A stretch of DNA of 33,908 nt from Burkholderiaceae bacterium (GCA_027486025.1 JAIXPY010000123.1:1-33908), one strand, 5' to 3'; shown: positions 8,379 to 16,568, counted from the stretch's first letter. Notes: generated by a model not told the origin, from the letters alone. Numbers and translations are program-made.

Positions 8379-8399
8379 GAGTTGTTAATTTATTAACTC
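8379..8399 (-). promoter_or_regulatory. Inverted repeat upstream of the DUF305 gene
   Basis: GAGTT and AACTC are the outer arms, enclosing an AT-rich core with TTAA symmetry. The element is 44-64 bases before the DUF305 start codon, a usual place for an operator of the DUF305-DUF411 transcript. The regulator is unknown. Confidence 0.3.
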
Positions 8400-8530
8400 T
8401 ATAAAGCATATCAAATCACCTCACGTAAGCAAGTTTGGTTTGAGTCGTTCTAAGCGGTATCAATTATGGTGACGCTGACCTGTTCTTATTTCCTATTTGT
8501 TGACTTTATCCAAAAAACCGTATTGCGGCC

Positions 8531-8563
8531 GAAAAGAAAATGCCCTGCACGAAGCAAGGCATT
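8531..8563 (-). terminator. Rho-independent terminator of a minus-strand transcript
   Basis: On the minus strand AATGCCTTGC and GCAGGGCATT form a 10-bp stem (one G-U pair) around the loop TTCGT, followed directly by TTTTCTTTT. No protein-coding gene ends here, so it probably closes the non-coding RNA proposed just upstream. Confidence 0.65.
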
Positions 8564-8700
8564 GTGTGGGCTTGGTAGCCCGGGCAAAATCGACTAGGGT
8601 CTAAGGGGCTCAATCCTTTGCTCGAAAGACCGCTACGGGCCACAAATATCCATTCGCAGGGTTGCCGATCGTTCGCTGGATTCTCTGCCCTAGGCCTCAC
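8531..8700 (-). ncRNA. Possible structured non-coding RNA of about 170 nt
   Basis: The 590-base gap between the DUF305 gene and the CzcI-like gene has no convincing protein gene; the 64-aa ORF at 8506-8700 does not resemble a known family. On the minus strand the sequence can fold with nested helices: GUG-GGC/GCCCAC (8694-8700 with 8566-8571), CUAGGG/CCCUAG (8688-8693 with 8594-8599) and AAUCC/GGAUU (8678-8682 with 8612-8616). A strong terminator follows. Size and nested rod-like layout would suit a 6S-type RNA, but I do not recognise conserved 6S sequence and the family is left open. The upstream part of the gap is AT-rich with no clear promoter. Confidence 0.35.
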
Positions 8701-8839
8701 AGTGGCATCTACGCCCTTGAAAACTGGATGTTTATTAAAAAGTCTATCTATTTCAATTACTTATAGCTCTAAATGGTACTGATTAATAAGCTGCGCCACG
8801 AATTTAAGGGAATAATTGCATTTCTTGAGTGCTTCCTTA

Positions 8840-8855
8840 TGCATGAATAAATGCA
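8840..8855 (+). promoter_or_regulatory. Inverted repeat upstream of the CzcI-like gene
   Basis: TGCAT-GAATAA-ATGCA is a perfect 5-bp inverted repeat about 70 bases before the CzcI-like start. It may be an operator for the efflux operon. No clear -35/-10 pair could be fixed around it. Confidence 0.25.
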
Positions 8856-8925
8856 GTCCAATAACGCGTGAACTATTAAGTAGAGCGCATTTGCCAAATT
8901 ACACGCTTTTCTTTAACCTGCTAAT

Positions 8926-9300
8926 ATGAAGTTTATGAAACGGTTGGCTTTATTCCTAATGGTGCTCATTGTGCCAGTGCAATTTGCTTGGGCAAATATT
9001 GCCTGCTATAGCCATACTGAAGTGAAGAATACGCATTTTGTGCATGTCGATTCGAATCATAAAGATTGTGCTGCGCACTCCCACAGCCACAGTCACAACT
9101 TTATTGAGCATGAAGTAGGTAACGCCAATGGGGATCAGCATTCTGCGCATTGCGATGCATGCCACGCCCACTTGTCAACGGTAGTTCAGAACAACTTCAC
9201 TTGGCCGGTTCATGAGCAGTCGTATTCTTACACCTCTGTCAATCACTCCTTTTTGACGCTTGTATCCCCAGAGGCCCCTTACCGGCCTAAATGGCTCTAA
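8926..9300 (+). CDS. CzcI-like His-rich periplasmic protein
   Basis: A 124-aa protein with a clear signal peptide (KRLALFLMVLIVPVQFAWA, cleaved near residue 23). The mature part holds Cys and His clusters (AHSHSHSHN, then HCDACHAH) and a short C-terminal motif YRPKWL. Small His-rich proteins of this layout stand directly before czcC in Cupriavidus-type czcICBA operons (CzcI), where they influence metal-dependent expression or bind metal. Position and composition support the family; overall sequence is too variable for a firm symbol. An ATG three codons downstream is an alternative start. The 97-base gap to the outer-membrane factor gene holds two hairpins. Confidence 0.72.
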   Translation: MKFMKRLALFLMVLIVPVQFAWANIACYSHTEVKNTHFVHVDSNHKDCAAHSHSHSHNFIEHEVGNANGDQHSAHCDACHAHLSTVVQNNFTWPVHEQSYSYTSVNHSFLTLVSPEAPYRPKWL

Positions 9301-9315
9301 TACCCTCGTTTTTAT

Positions 9316-9348
9316 TTGAAATCTAATTTCAACGAGTTATTTCGTTGA
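9316..9348 (+). promoter_or_regulatory. Two overlapping, mutually exclusive 7-bp hairpins before czcC
   Basis: TTGAAAT-CTA-ATTTCAA (9316-9332) and TCAACGA-GTTATT-TCGTTGA (9329-9348) are both perfect inverted repeats and share the four bases TCAA, so in RNA only one can form fully. They lie between the CzcI-like gene and the outer-membrane factor gene. They could tune downstream expression, protect an mRNA end, or serve as protein-binding sites in DNA. Confidence 0.4.
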
Positions 9349-9397
9349 TTTAGTTCATTGGTGTGCTGTTGGACACAAAAACTGAAGGTTTTAGAAC

Positions 9398-10699
9398 ATG
9401 GATCTATTGCGAAATCATAGATATAGATACGCCGCTTGCTGCTTAGTTGCCATAGTAGGATTACTACCCTTAGCCGCCTTTTCCAAAGAGGCTAATAATG
9501 TCAGCGCTCCGCCCGCGCCATTAAAAGCACTTTTTGACGAGGCATGGCAACGTCAACCTGAAGCACGCGCATACAGCACGCGGCTCGAGTCGCTTCGGGC
9601 ACGTGAACGCGTCTCGCAAAACCTCTTACCTAAGCCGCTAACCTTGGATGTGGCTGGCAAGGCCGAGCGCTCGGGCACAAATTCAAACTTTGGGGCTGGA
9701 GGCGCTGGAGAATACCTCGTCGGATTTGCGATTCCCTTGTGGCTTATTGGTGAGCGTTCAAGCGCAATGGCGCTATCGGATGCCGAGTTGCAACGACTGA
9801 TCAAACAGCAGGCAAGCACTCAGCTGCGTTTAGCAGCGCGAATCAGGACTCTATTTTGGGAGTTTGAGTTTGCCAAAATTAATGGTGAATTAGCAGAAAA
9901 TCGCCTTCAAAACGCAAAGGCACTTAGCCAGGATGTGCAGAGACGCTTTAAAGCAGGCGACCTGTCAAAAGCCGATTTTATGCAGGCAGAAAGTGCGGTG
10001 GCAAATTCTGAAGCTGCATTAGCAGAAAGTCAGGCTAACTTGATTCTAGCTAAGCAAAATTTACGATCCGCCATTGGACGCGACATCACGCCTGATTTAC
10101 TGAAGCCGGCACAACACTATGCAGAAACATTGCCCTTGCTACCTAAAAACTTTGTCGATCTAGATCAATCCCATCCGCTCATACAAGATTTAATAGCCCA
10201 AGTTGAGGTGGCCTCAAAAGCAACGGCATTGGCTCAGGCACAAACCCGCCAAAACCCCGAATTACGGCTGTACACCACTAGTGGTCGGCCTGAAGTAGGT
10301 GTACCAACCCAGCAGTCCGTTTTACTGGGTCTCAGAATCCCATTTGGATCGAGCGACCAGGTTCAAGCCCAACGCTTTGCCAGCCGCGCTAATCAAATTG
10401 AATCTGAAGGGCGCCTTGCATTTGAACGCGACCGTATATTGGCTGAATTAGATGCCTCAAAAGCACAAGTGGAGAGCGCTCAGATTCGGCTTACAGCAGC
10501 TAAACGTCGCGCGCAACTCAGTACTGAAACGCGCGCCTTTTTTGATAAGTCCTTTAAGTTTGGTGAAACTGATTTGCCTACCCGATTGCGAATCGAGCTT
10601 GAGGCTATGGACGCCATCAAGCAAGCAGCCCAGGCTGAAATCACCTACCTTGCCTCGGTTTCTGCATTACGCCAGGCCCTTGGCCTACTTCCTGAATAG
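9398..10699 (+). CDS. Outer-membrane efflux factor, TolC family (CzcC/CusC-like)
   Basis: A 433-aa TolC-family protein with a signal peptide (about residues 12-31, LVAIVGLLPLAAFS) and two outer-membrane efflux repeats (about 35-225 and 245-430) rich in long amphipathic helices with Ala/Gln/Leu/Arg. It would form the trimeric outer-membrane duct of the metal pump. There is no lipobox Cys, unlike many CusC proteins. AAGG lies about ten bases before the ATG. Only three bases separate it from the next gene, and the order matches czcICBA, so the gene is czcC-like; substrate is set by the pump, not by this subunit. Confidence 0.88.
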   Translation: MDLLRNHRYRYAACCLVAIVGLLPLAAFSKEANNVSAPPAPLKALFDEAWQRQPEARAYSTRLESLRARERVSQNLLPKPLTLDVAGKAERSGTNSNFGAGGAGEYLVGFAIPLWLIGERSSAMALSDAELQRLIKQQASTQLRLAARIRTLFWEFEFAKINGELAENRLQNAKALSQDVQRRFKAGDLSKADFMQAESAVANSEAALAESQANLILAKQNLRSAIGRDITPDLLKPAQHYAETLPLLPKNFVDLDQSHPLIQDLIAQVEVASKATALAQAQTRQNPELRLYTTSGRPEVGVPTQQSVLLGLRIPFGSSDQVQAQRFASRANQIESEGRLAFERDRILAELDASKAQVESAQIRLTAAKRRAQLSTETRAFFDKSFKFGETDLPTRLRIELEAMDAIKQAAQAEITYLASVSALRQALGLLPE

Positions 10700-10702
10700 G
10701 AA

Positions 10703-11302
10703 ATGAATATGAATCGTAAATACCCAAGCATCGTTATAAAGCAAGGTTTTCTTGCCTTCACTTTCCTAATGACCGGAATTTTTGCAGTCGCGAGTGCCCA
10801 TGAAGGGCATAAGCACGATCAAGAAATTAAGCCACAAAGTAATGTCGCCGCGGCTCCGACCCTGACGGCGGTCTCCGAAAACTATGAGCTTGTAGCCATC
10901 GTTCAAGGGAGGCAAATGACCGTCTATTTAGATCAGTTTGAATCCAATGCTCCCGTACTAGATGCGGATCTTGATTTTGATTTTTCAGGAACGGGCGTGA
11001 AGGCAACGCGGAATGCAGATGGCACTTACTCCGTAGCGCTTCCCAAAAATATAGATCTTAAAAGTAGTATTCCAGTCACCGTAACGATCCTTGCCGCCGC
11101 TGGGCCTGATTTATTAAGTGGTGATTTAGTGATTCCTAAATTAGAAACGCATTCAAGCTGGTCAGCATTTTGGGTGGTGGCGGTAGTCGCTGCCTGCCTT
11201 ATCGCACTCCTTCTGATTTGGCTCGCCTATAAACGAAACCCGTCTATTTTGATTCAACTAACACAAAAACTGCCTGCTTCTTTGCGGAGGTTCATTAAAT
11301 GA
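10703..11302 (+). CDS. Membrane-anchored periplasmic accessory protein of the efflux operon
   Basis: A 199-aa protein of no family I can name. A signal peptide (FLAFTFLMTGIFAVASA, about residues 16-32) leads into a His-rich mature start HEGHKHD. A predicted beta-rich domain runs from about 60 to 145 (YELVAIVQGRQMTVYLDQFESN, then DGTYSVALP and PVTVTILAAAGPDLLSGDLVIP), then a membrane helix (SAFWVVAVVAACLIALLLIWLAY) with a basic cytoplasmic tail. It starts three bases after czcC and overlaps the adaptor gene by four bases (ATGA), so it is surely part of the operon. The domain resembles the 126-aa protein encoded after the pump. It may deliver metal to the adaptor or stabilise the complex; that is inference. 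Confidence 0.75.
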   Translation: MNMNRKYPSIVIKQGFLAFTFLMTGIFAVASAHEGHKHDQEIKPQSNVAAAPTLTAVSENYELVAIVQGRQMTVYLDQFESNAPVLDADLDFDFSGTGVKATRNADGTYSVALPKNIDLKSSIPVTVTILAAAGPDLLSGDLVIPKLETHSSWSAFWVVAVVAACLIALLLIWLAYKRNPSILIQLTQKLPASLRRFIK

Positions 11303-12330
11303 AACGACATTCTCACTTTCTATTCATTGCAGCCCTGACCGGATTTTGTTTGCATGCGTTGGCTGGGCCTGGAGAGCCTGGTCATAGTCATAGCGAAGGA
11401 GAAACACCATTTCAAGGAGCCAATGCGCCCAAGCGTTTTGCCGATGGCAGCGTCTATCTACCCAAAATAGCGCAGCGGCAATTGGGCATTCGGACTGCAC
11501 TGGTGCAAGTCGGTGAATTTCCGCGCACCATCGAACTCAGCGGCAAGGTCATTCACAATCCAAACTATGGTGGCAAGGTGCAGGCGATGGTTGCGGGTCG
11601 CATTACGCCGCCGCCAAAGGGCTTTCCAGTGCCGGGTCAATTGGTCAAGCAGGGGGACTTGTTAGCCTACGTTACCCCAGAAATCGGCCCCGCCAATACC
11701 CGATCGTTGGCAGAAAGTCGTTTGAAGCGACTGCAAGCCCTTTCCGATACCGTTCCCAGAAAGGTGCTTGAAGAAGCGCAAGCGGCGGTTGCCAATGAAG
11801 AACTTCGCGCTCCTGTATCTGGAATGGTAGCCACAACTGGGATTATCAGCGGGCAAGTTGTCGAGGCGCGGCAACTGGTCTTTGAAATAGTAAACCCCAA
11901 CAAATTCATGGTGGAGGCAGTCGCTTATGACCCTGCTGTAGTGGATAGCATTGGCTCCGCCAATTTAAGTGTTGGCGATCAACGTATTCCCCTCAAGCTG
12001 CAAGGGGCAGCTAAACGGCTACGGGAACAAGCCCTTCCCATTACGTTTTTAGCCGATGATGAGCAGCTTTCCCAATTAGCCATCGGGCAGGTTGTGCGGG
12101 TTTATGTCCAGACGAATCAGCTCGTAAAAGGCGTGCGAATTCCAAGCAGTGCGGTAGTGCGCGATGGCTCAAACCAATCGGTCGTTTGGGTCAAAGAAGA
12201 GCCTCAGCTTTACCGCTCCGTTACTGTCACACCAGCGCCCTTGGATGGGAGCCATTCCTTAGTCCAGGGTCTTCAAGAAAATGATCGGGTGGTATCGAAG
12301 TCCGCATCGCTCTTGAATCAAATACGCTAG
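11299..12330 (+). CDS. RND periplasmic adaptor (membrane fusion protein), CzcB/CusB-like
   Basis: A 343-aa HlyD/CzcB-type adaptor with a signal peptide (FLFIAALTGFCLHALA) and a His-containing mature start GEPGHSHSEGE. A barrel-sandwich hybrid (lipoyl-like) domain is split by a helical hairpin: GRITPPPKGFPVPGQLVKQGDLLAYV before it and LRAPVSGMVATTGIISGQVVE after it. A beta-barrel and a membrane-proximal domain follow to the end. The hairpin between the lipoyl halves is short (about 45 residues, AESRLKRLQALSD to AQAAVANEE). It would join the pump to the outer-membrane factor. It overlaps the preceding gene by four bases and lies eight bases before the pump gene. Confidence 0.9.
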   Translation: MKRHSHFLFIAALTGFCLHALAGPGEPGHSHSEGETPFQGANAPKRFADGSVYLPKIAQRQLGIRTALVQVGEFPRTIELSGKVIHNPNYGGKVQAMVAGRITPPPKGFPVPGQLVKQGDLLAYVTPEIGPANTRSLAESRLKRLQALSDTVPRKVLEEAQAAVANEELRAPVSGMVATTGIISGQVVEARQLVFEIVNPNKFMVEAVAYDPAVVDSIGSANLSVGDQRIPLKLQGAAKRLREQALPITFLADDEQLSQLAIGQVVRVYVQTNQLVKGVRIPSSAVVRDGSNQSVVWVKEEPQLYRSVTVTPAPLDGSHSLVQGLQENDRVVSKSASLLNQIR

Positions 12331-12337
12331 GCTAGCT

Positions 12338-15300
12338 ATGTTTAAGTTCATACTTGATTTCAGCCTTAAAAATCGGCTTCTTGTTATTTTAAGTGGCCTT
12401 ATTTTGACGGTCTACGGGGTTTACACGCTTTCCAAAGCGCCTGTAGATGTCTTTCCTAATCTCAACAAACCCAACGTAACCATCATGACGGAAGCAGGGG
12501 GTATGGCGAGTGAAGAGGTCGAGCAATTAATCTCAGCGCCGCTTGAGGTGGTGATGAACGGCCTGCCTGGCGTTGAGACGGTTCGCTCCGTATCTTCGCC
12601 GGGTTTATCCATCATCTATGTCACCTTTAATTGGTCAACCGATCTGTACCGTGCAAGGCAAATGGTTGCCGAGCGACTTGCCAGCGCAGACGCTTTTTTG
12701 CCGGCCAATGTTGAGCCCAAAATGGGGCCCATCAGCTCGCTAATGGGCGAGATTTTACAGATCGCGATCCCGCTGGATGCCGACAAAATTTCACCGATGG
12801 TGGTTCGAGAATACGCGGATTGGCTATTACGCCCGCGCCTAATGGCCATTCCGGGGGTTGCTCAGGTAATCAATATTGGTGGTGAAGTGCGCCAGTATCA
12901 GGTGCTGCCCGATACGCGCAGAATGGCAGAGCTCGGGGTATCGCCGGAGCAGCTCCGCAATGCCCTCCTTGGTTTTTCAGCCAATACGTCTGGCGGTTTT
13001 TTGGATGTGAATGGGCGGGAATTCTTAATCCGCAATATTGGCAGAACGAACCGACTAGAGGATTTGCAGAATCTAGCCGTTGGTAGCCGCTCCGGCCAAT
13101 CCATTCTCTTACGTCAATTTGCTACGGTCCGCTTCGGCGCTCAAGTAAAAAGAGGCGATGCTGGATTTAATGGATTGCCTGCAGTGATTTTAGGAATTCA
13201 AAAACAGCCTACTGCGGATACCTTAGTGGTAACTCGGGAAATTGAAAACGCCGTAAACGATATTGCCAAAAATCTTCCGGCCGGAATGGAAAAGCCGCAA
13301 ATTACCTTTAGGCAGGCTAATTTTATTGAAGCGTCCATCACGACACTCAAGTACAAATTAATACTGGCCTCTTTTTGCGTGGGCATCATTTTGTATGCTT
13401 TTTTAGGCTCTATACGCCCCGCACTCATTGCGCTTACCTCGATACCGCTATCCATTTTTTTGACCGGGATCGTATTCGAGCTTTTTGACCAATCAATCAA
13501 CACCATGACACTTGGAGGTATTGCGATTGCCATAGGCGGACTAGTCGATGACGCTGTAGTTGACGTCGAAAATATTATCCGGCGCCTGGGTCTACGTTCG
13601 AAAAGCGATGTAGCGGATAAGCCATCGGTGCTAGAGACTGTGCGCTCCGCATCAATCGAAGTGCGCTCTGGAATTATCTACGCCACTTTAATTACGATCA
13701 TCGTTTTCGTGCCACTATTTGCCTTGCCGGGAATTGAGGGGCGCTTCTTTGTACCTCTGGCAATCGCTTTTATAGTTTCTATTTTGGGATCGCTCTTTGT
13801 GTCGATCACCATTACCCCCGTACTTGCTTATTACTTGCTACCGGGTTTGGCAAACCACGGTCAACACGAATCAAGATTGGTGCGTTTTTTGAAAAAGTAC
13901 TACGCACAGTCACTGGCCTTGGCTTTATTAAAGCCAAAACGCATTATTCAGATCGCTGTCGGCCTTGTCGTTATAGCGTTACTGAGCGTGCCTTTTTTCC
14001 CAACTTCATTTTTACCGCCATTTAATGAGGGAAGCTTGGTACTGTCCATGCGACTTAACCCAGGCACCACACTGGCAGAAACATCGCAAATAGGAACTGC
14101 TGCTGAAAACCTCATTAAGCAAGTTCCCGAAGTAAGTCATGTGGGACGACGCAGCGGTCGAGCAGAGATGGACGAGCATGCCGAGGGAGTGTATTCCAGT
14201 GAAATTGATGTTGGCCTGATCCCGATCTCAGAATGGCATCGTAGTCTGGAAGAAATAACCCAAGATATTCGTCAGAAACTAGCTGTGTTGCCAGTCTCGC
14301 TGGCAGTTGGGCAGCCCATCTCGCACCGCATTGATCACATGCTTTCAGGCGTCCGAACGCAAATTGCCATTCGGATTGTGGGTGAGAATCTCAATGTATT
14401 GCGAGCAGAAGCAGAAAAGCTTCGGGATAAGCTCACTACGGTTCGCGGTATTGCAGATTTAGAAATCGAAAAGCAGGTCTTAGCGCCTCAAATTCAGATC
14501 GCAGTTCAATATGACCGCGCATCGCAATATGGCCTCTCTCCAGCACAGGTAAATCGAACCTTGCAAAACCTGATTGATGGGGAGCGCGTATCGCAGGTAA
14601 TTGAGGGTAATAAACGCTTTGCTTTAGTTATTCGTCTGCCGGAGGCAGATCGTAGCCTAGAGAGTCTGCAACGCATGCTGATTAGCACGCCAATGGGATC
14701 CATTCCCCTGAACCAAATAGCGACGATTGAAGAAGCAGATGGCCCAAATCAAATTAGCCGTGATGCCGGTAAACGACGGATACTCATTTCAACCAATACA
14801 GCCAATCGCGCACTGTCCGACGTGGTTGCCGATATCCGTCAAGAGATTGCTAGCTTAGACCTTCCCCCAGGTTATTTTGTTACGCTAGGCGGGCAATTTA
14901 CGGCGCAAGAAGAGGCCAGTAAATTAATTGGCTTGCTGTCCCTTGCTTCATTGGCACTGATCTTTGGCATCCTGTATAGCCGCTACCGCTCAATCAGTAT
15001 TTGTGCGATTGTGATGACCAATATTCCATTGGCGATGGTGGGCGGTGTATTTGGATTATGGTTATCCGGACAGCCTTTATCGATTGCTTCTTTGGTGGGA
15101 TTTGTAGCGCTTGCGGGAATTTCCATCCGAAACGACATTCTGAAGGTAAGCCACTATTTGAATTTAATGCTATTCGAAGGGGAGCAATTTTCCAAGGAGA
15201 TGATTATTCGAGGCTCTTTAGAGCGCCTATCGCCGGTTCTGATGACAGCCTCCGTTACTGCCTTTGCATTACTTCCCCTGTTATTTGAAGCTTCCCAACC

Positions 15301-15460
15301 CGGTACTGAGATTTTGCACCCGGTTGCCGTTGTCATTTTCTTTGGGTTAGTGAGCTCAACCTTGCTCGATGCCTTTTTAACGCCAATCTTGTTTCATCGT
15401 TTTGGCAAGAAAGAAGCTGAGTTATTAGTACAAAATACGAATCGTGACGTCAATTTTTGA
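12338..15460 (+). CDS. Heavy-metal efflux RND pump, CzcA/CusA family
   Basis: A full-length 1040-aa inner-membrane proton/metal antiporter with the twelve-helix RND layout. TM1 is FKFILDFSLKNRLLVILSGLILTVYGVYTL; a periplasmic porter domain follows. TM2-TM6 contain the proton-relay helix LGGIAIAIGGLVDDAVVDVENI with its acidic pair; the second porter domain and TM7-TM12 (for example RSISICAIVMTNIPLAMVGGVFGLWLSG and RLSPVLMTASVTAFALLPLL) complete it. It is the energy-coupling subunit of the operon. The metal is not certain: gene order is czc-like, while the GLVDDAVVDVEN motif belongs to a broad HME subgroup of unclear specificity. TM10 reads ISIRNDILKVSHY, different from the partial pump at the window start. 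Confidence 0.93.
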   Translation: MFKFILDFSLKNRLLVILSGLILTVYGVYTLSKAPVDVFPNLNKPNVTIMTEAGGMASEEVEQLISAPLEVVMNGLPGVETVRSVSSPGLSIIYVTFNWSTDLYRARQMVAERLASADAFLPANVEPKMGPISSLMGEILQIAIPLDADKISPMVVREYADWLLRPRLMAIPGVAQVINIGGEVRQYQVLPDTRRMAELGVSPEQLRNALLGFSANTSGGFLDVNGREFLIRNIGRTNRLEDLQNLAVGSRSGQSILLRQFATVRFGAQVKRGDAGFNGLPAVILGIQKQPTADTLVVTREIENAVNDIAKNLPAGMEKPQITFRQANFIEASITTLKYKLILASFCVGIILYAFLGSIRPALIALTSIPLSIFLTGIVFELFDQSINTMTLGGIAIAIGGLVDDAVVDVENIIRRLGLRSKSDVADKPSVLETVRSASIEVRSGIIYATLITIIVFVPLFALPGIEGRFFVPLAIAFIVSILGSLFVSITITPVLAYYLLPGLANHGQHESRLVRFLKKYYAQSLALALLKPKRIIQIAVGLVVIALLSVPFFPTSFLPPFNEGSLVLSMRLNPGTTLAETSQIGTAAENLIKQVPEVSHVGRRSGRAEMDEHAEGVYSSEIDVGLIPISEWHRSLEEITQDIRQKLAVLPVSLAVGQPISHRIDHMLSGVRTQIAIRIVGENLNVLRAEAEKLRDKLTTVRGIADLEIEKQVLAPQIQIAVQYDRASQYGLSPAQVNRTLQNLIDGERVSQVIEGNKRFALVIRLPEADRSLESLQRMLISTPMGSIPLNQIATIEEADGPNQISRDAGKRRILISTNTANRALSDVVADIRQEIASLDLPPGYFVTLGGQFTAQEEASKLIGLLSLASLALIFGILYSRYRSISICAIVMTNIPLAMVGGVFGLWLSGQPLSIASLVGFVALAGISIRNDILKVSHYLNLMLFEGEQFSKEMIIRGSLERLSPVLMTASVTAFALLPLLFEASQPGTEILHPVAVVIFFGLVSSTLLDAFLTPILFHRFGKKEAELLVQNTNRDVNF

Positions 15461-15478
15461 TTAAGAAATGGAAACCAT

Positions 15479-15859
15479 ATGAAAATCAATCGCGTAATTT
15501 CAACATTCATTATTACTGCTGGATTTATTACTTCAGCATGGGCCGGCCCAAATCATGACCTAACACCGAAGCACGGCGGAATTGTTGCCGAATCACGCGA
15601 TGTCACTTTAGAACTAGTTGTTCGTGGAGATCAAGTGAATTTATACATTAGCGATCATGGCAAAGTACCTAATATGAAAGAGCTCAAAGGAAAATTAACT
15701 ATCCTGAGTGGCTCCGTTAAGACCGAACATAATTTTGCACCAGCAGATCAATTCCTTGTGGCAACGGGTATAACTAATTTACCAAAAGGCAGTATTTTAG
15801 TAGCCACCATTACGGGTTACCAAGGCAAAACACTGAATGCACGCTTTGCTTATAAGTAA
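15479..15859 (+). CDS. Small periplasmic protein of the efflux operon
   Basis: A 126-aa protein with a signal peptide (ISTFIITAGFITSAWA, cleaved near residue 22) and a mature start GPNHDLTPKHGGIVAE. A compact predicted beta-sandwich follows (LELVVRGDQVNLYISDHG, LKGKLTILSG and PKGSILVATITGYQG). Its start is 18 bases after the pump stop with a GGAAA ribosome site, so it is the last gene of the operon. Small proteins of this shape often trail HME-RND genes, but I know no assigned function. It aligns by eye with the globular part of the 199-aa protein. A metal chaperone role is plausible. It is not CusF-like by motif. Confidence 0.75.
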   Translation: MKINRVISTFIITAGFITSAWAGPNHDLTPKHGGIVAESRDVTLELVVRGDQVNLYISDHGKVPNMKELKGKLTILSGSVKTEHNFAPADQFLVATGITNLPKGSILVATITGYQGKTLNARFAYK

Positions 15860-15984
15860 ATTTTGTAACGCTACATTCGCCATATAAAGGATCCTTGAGC
15901 ACAGGCCGATCAAACCGACGCCCGATTGTCAGGGTCAACATTTATCTAGATTGCCTAATAACGTCGTATAAACCGACAAAACAA

Positions 15985-16002
15985 AACCACCCGAAGGTAG
16001 TT
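15985..16002 (-). terminator. Terminator of the minus-strand cytochrome/Met-rich/chaperone genes
   Basis: On the minus strand AACTACC-TTCG-GGTGGTT is a 7-bp stem with one wobble and a stable TTCG loop, followed by TTGTTTTG. It lies just past the end of the broken cytochrome gene. The gap 15860-16058 otherwise holds the palindrome AAGGATCCTT near 15890 and a tRNA-like fragment near 16020-16047; no gene is seen. Confidence 0.55.
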
Positions 16003-16018
16003 TCGGTCTTTCTTGTTG

Positions 16019-16047
16019 GCTCGGTGCGGAATCGAACTAGGGCCTTG
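16019..16047 (-). other. Degenerate tRNA-3'-end-like fragment
   Basis: On the minus strand this reads as a T-loop-like GTTCGATTC followed by CGCACCGAGCCA, resembling the last third of a tRNA. The flanking bases do not form a T stem, so it is not a functional tRNA. It may be a relic of an integration site or chance. Confidence 0.25.
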
Positions 16048-16058
16048 GATATCTGATC

Positions 16059-16538
16059 CTACTTCAGCTTATATCCGGCATGGCAAGCTACGCATGCTTG
16101 TGTTGTTTTGCTAAGAGCCAAGAGGGCAGGCTTTAGATCCCCAGTTGCTCCGGTGTTTTGTACTTCAATAGCAAACTTACTAGCATTGCGGTGCATTTGA
16201 GTGCCGATGTCTTGCATCCCCTTTGGCATGAACTTGGCATTTTCATGCGCGCCGTGTGCTTTTAAAGCCGTTTGACCCAAACGAGTCTAAGCAATTTGGG
16301 CTGCTTTATCGTATTGGCCATCTGCCATTGCTTCTTGTATTTGGGCAATCGCTAATAGGTGATCTCTCATATTGGCTAATGTATGTTCTTTCATGGCAGG
16401 CGGGAATTCCACTGTGACTCGAGTATCGGTAGCTGATGCTCTGTGTCCATGATTATGTTGGGCAGCTGCCAGCTTGAAAATAACAATACCGCACATGGCA
16501 AGTATCGTACTAAGAATGATTTTTGATTTATTCATCAA
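16059..16538 (-). pseudogene. Cytochrome c'-type protein interrupted by an in-frame amber codon
   Basis: Two ORFs in the track (16287-16538 and 16059-16280) are in the same frame and are separated only by a TAG at 16287-16289. Read through, they give about 159 residues: a signal peptide (ILSTILAMCGIVIFKLAAA), a His-rich start QHNHGH, a four-helix segment (MKEHTLANMRDHLLAIAQIQ, then MPKGMQDIGTQMHRNASKFA) and the haem motif CVACH five residues from the C-terminus, as in the cytochrome c'-like family. The stop removes the haem site, so the encoded product is not functional unless the codon is suppressed. A single base change (for example from CAG or GAG) explains it. The gene was probably a periplasmic haem protein linked to metal or NO stress. 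Confidence 0.8.
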
Positions 16539-16568
16539 TTGTTATTAACCAATTATTAAAAACGCAGA

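Noticed and set aside
8506-8700. 64-aa minus-strand ORF in the gap before the CzcI-like gene
   Set aside because: It resembles no known family, and its end overlaps a strong terminator; the stretch is better explained as a structured RNA or as non-coding.
15886-15898. AAGGATCCTT palindrome as terminator of the efflux operon
   Set aside because: No loop or U-run; a 10-bp palindrome alone is not a terminator.
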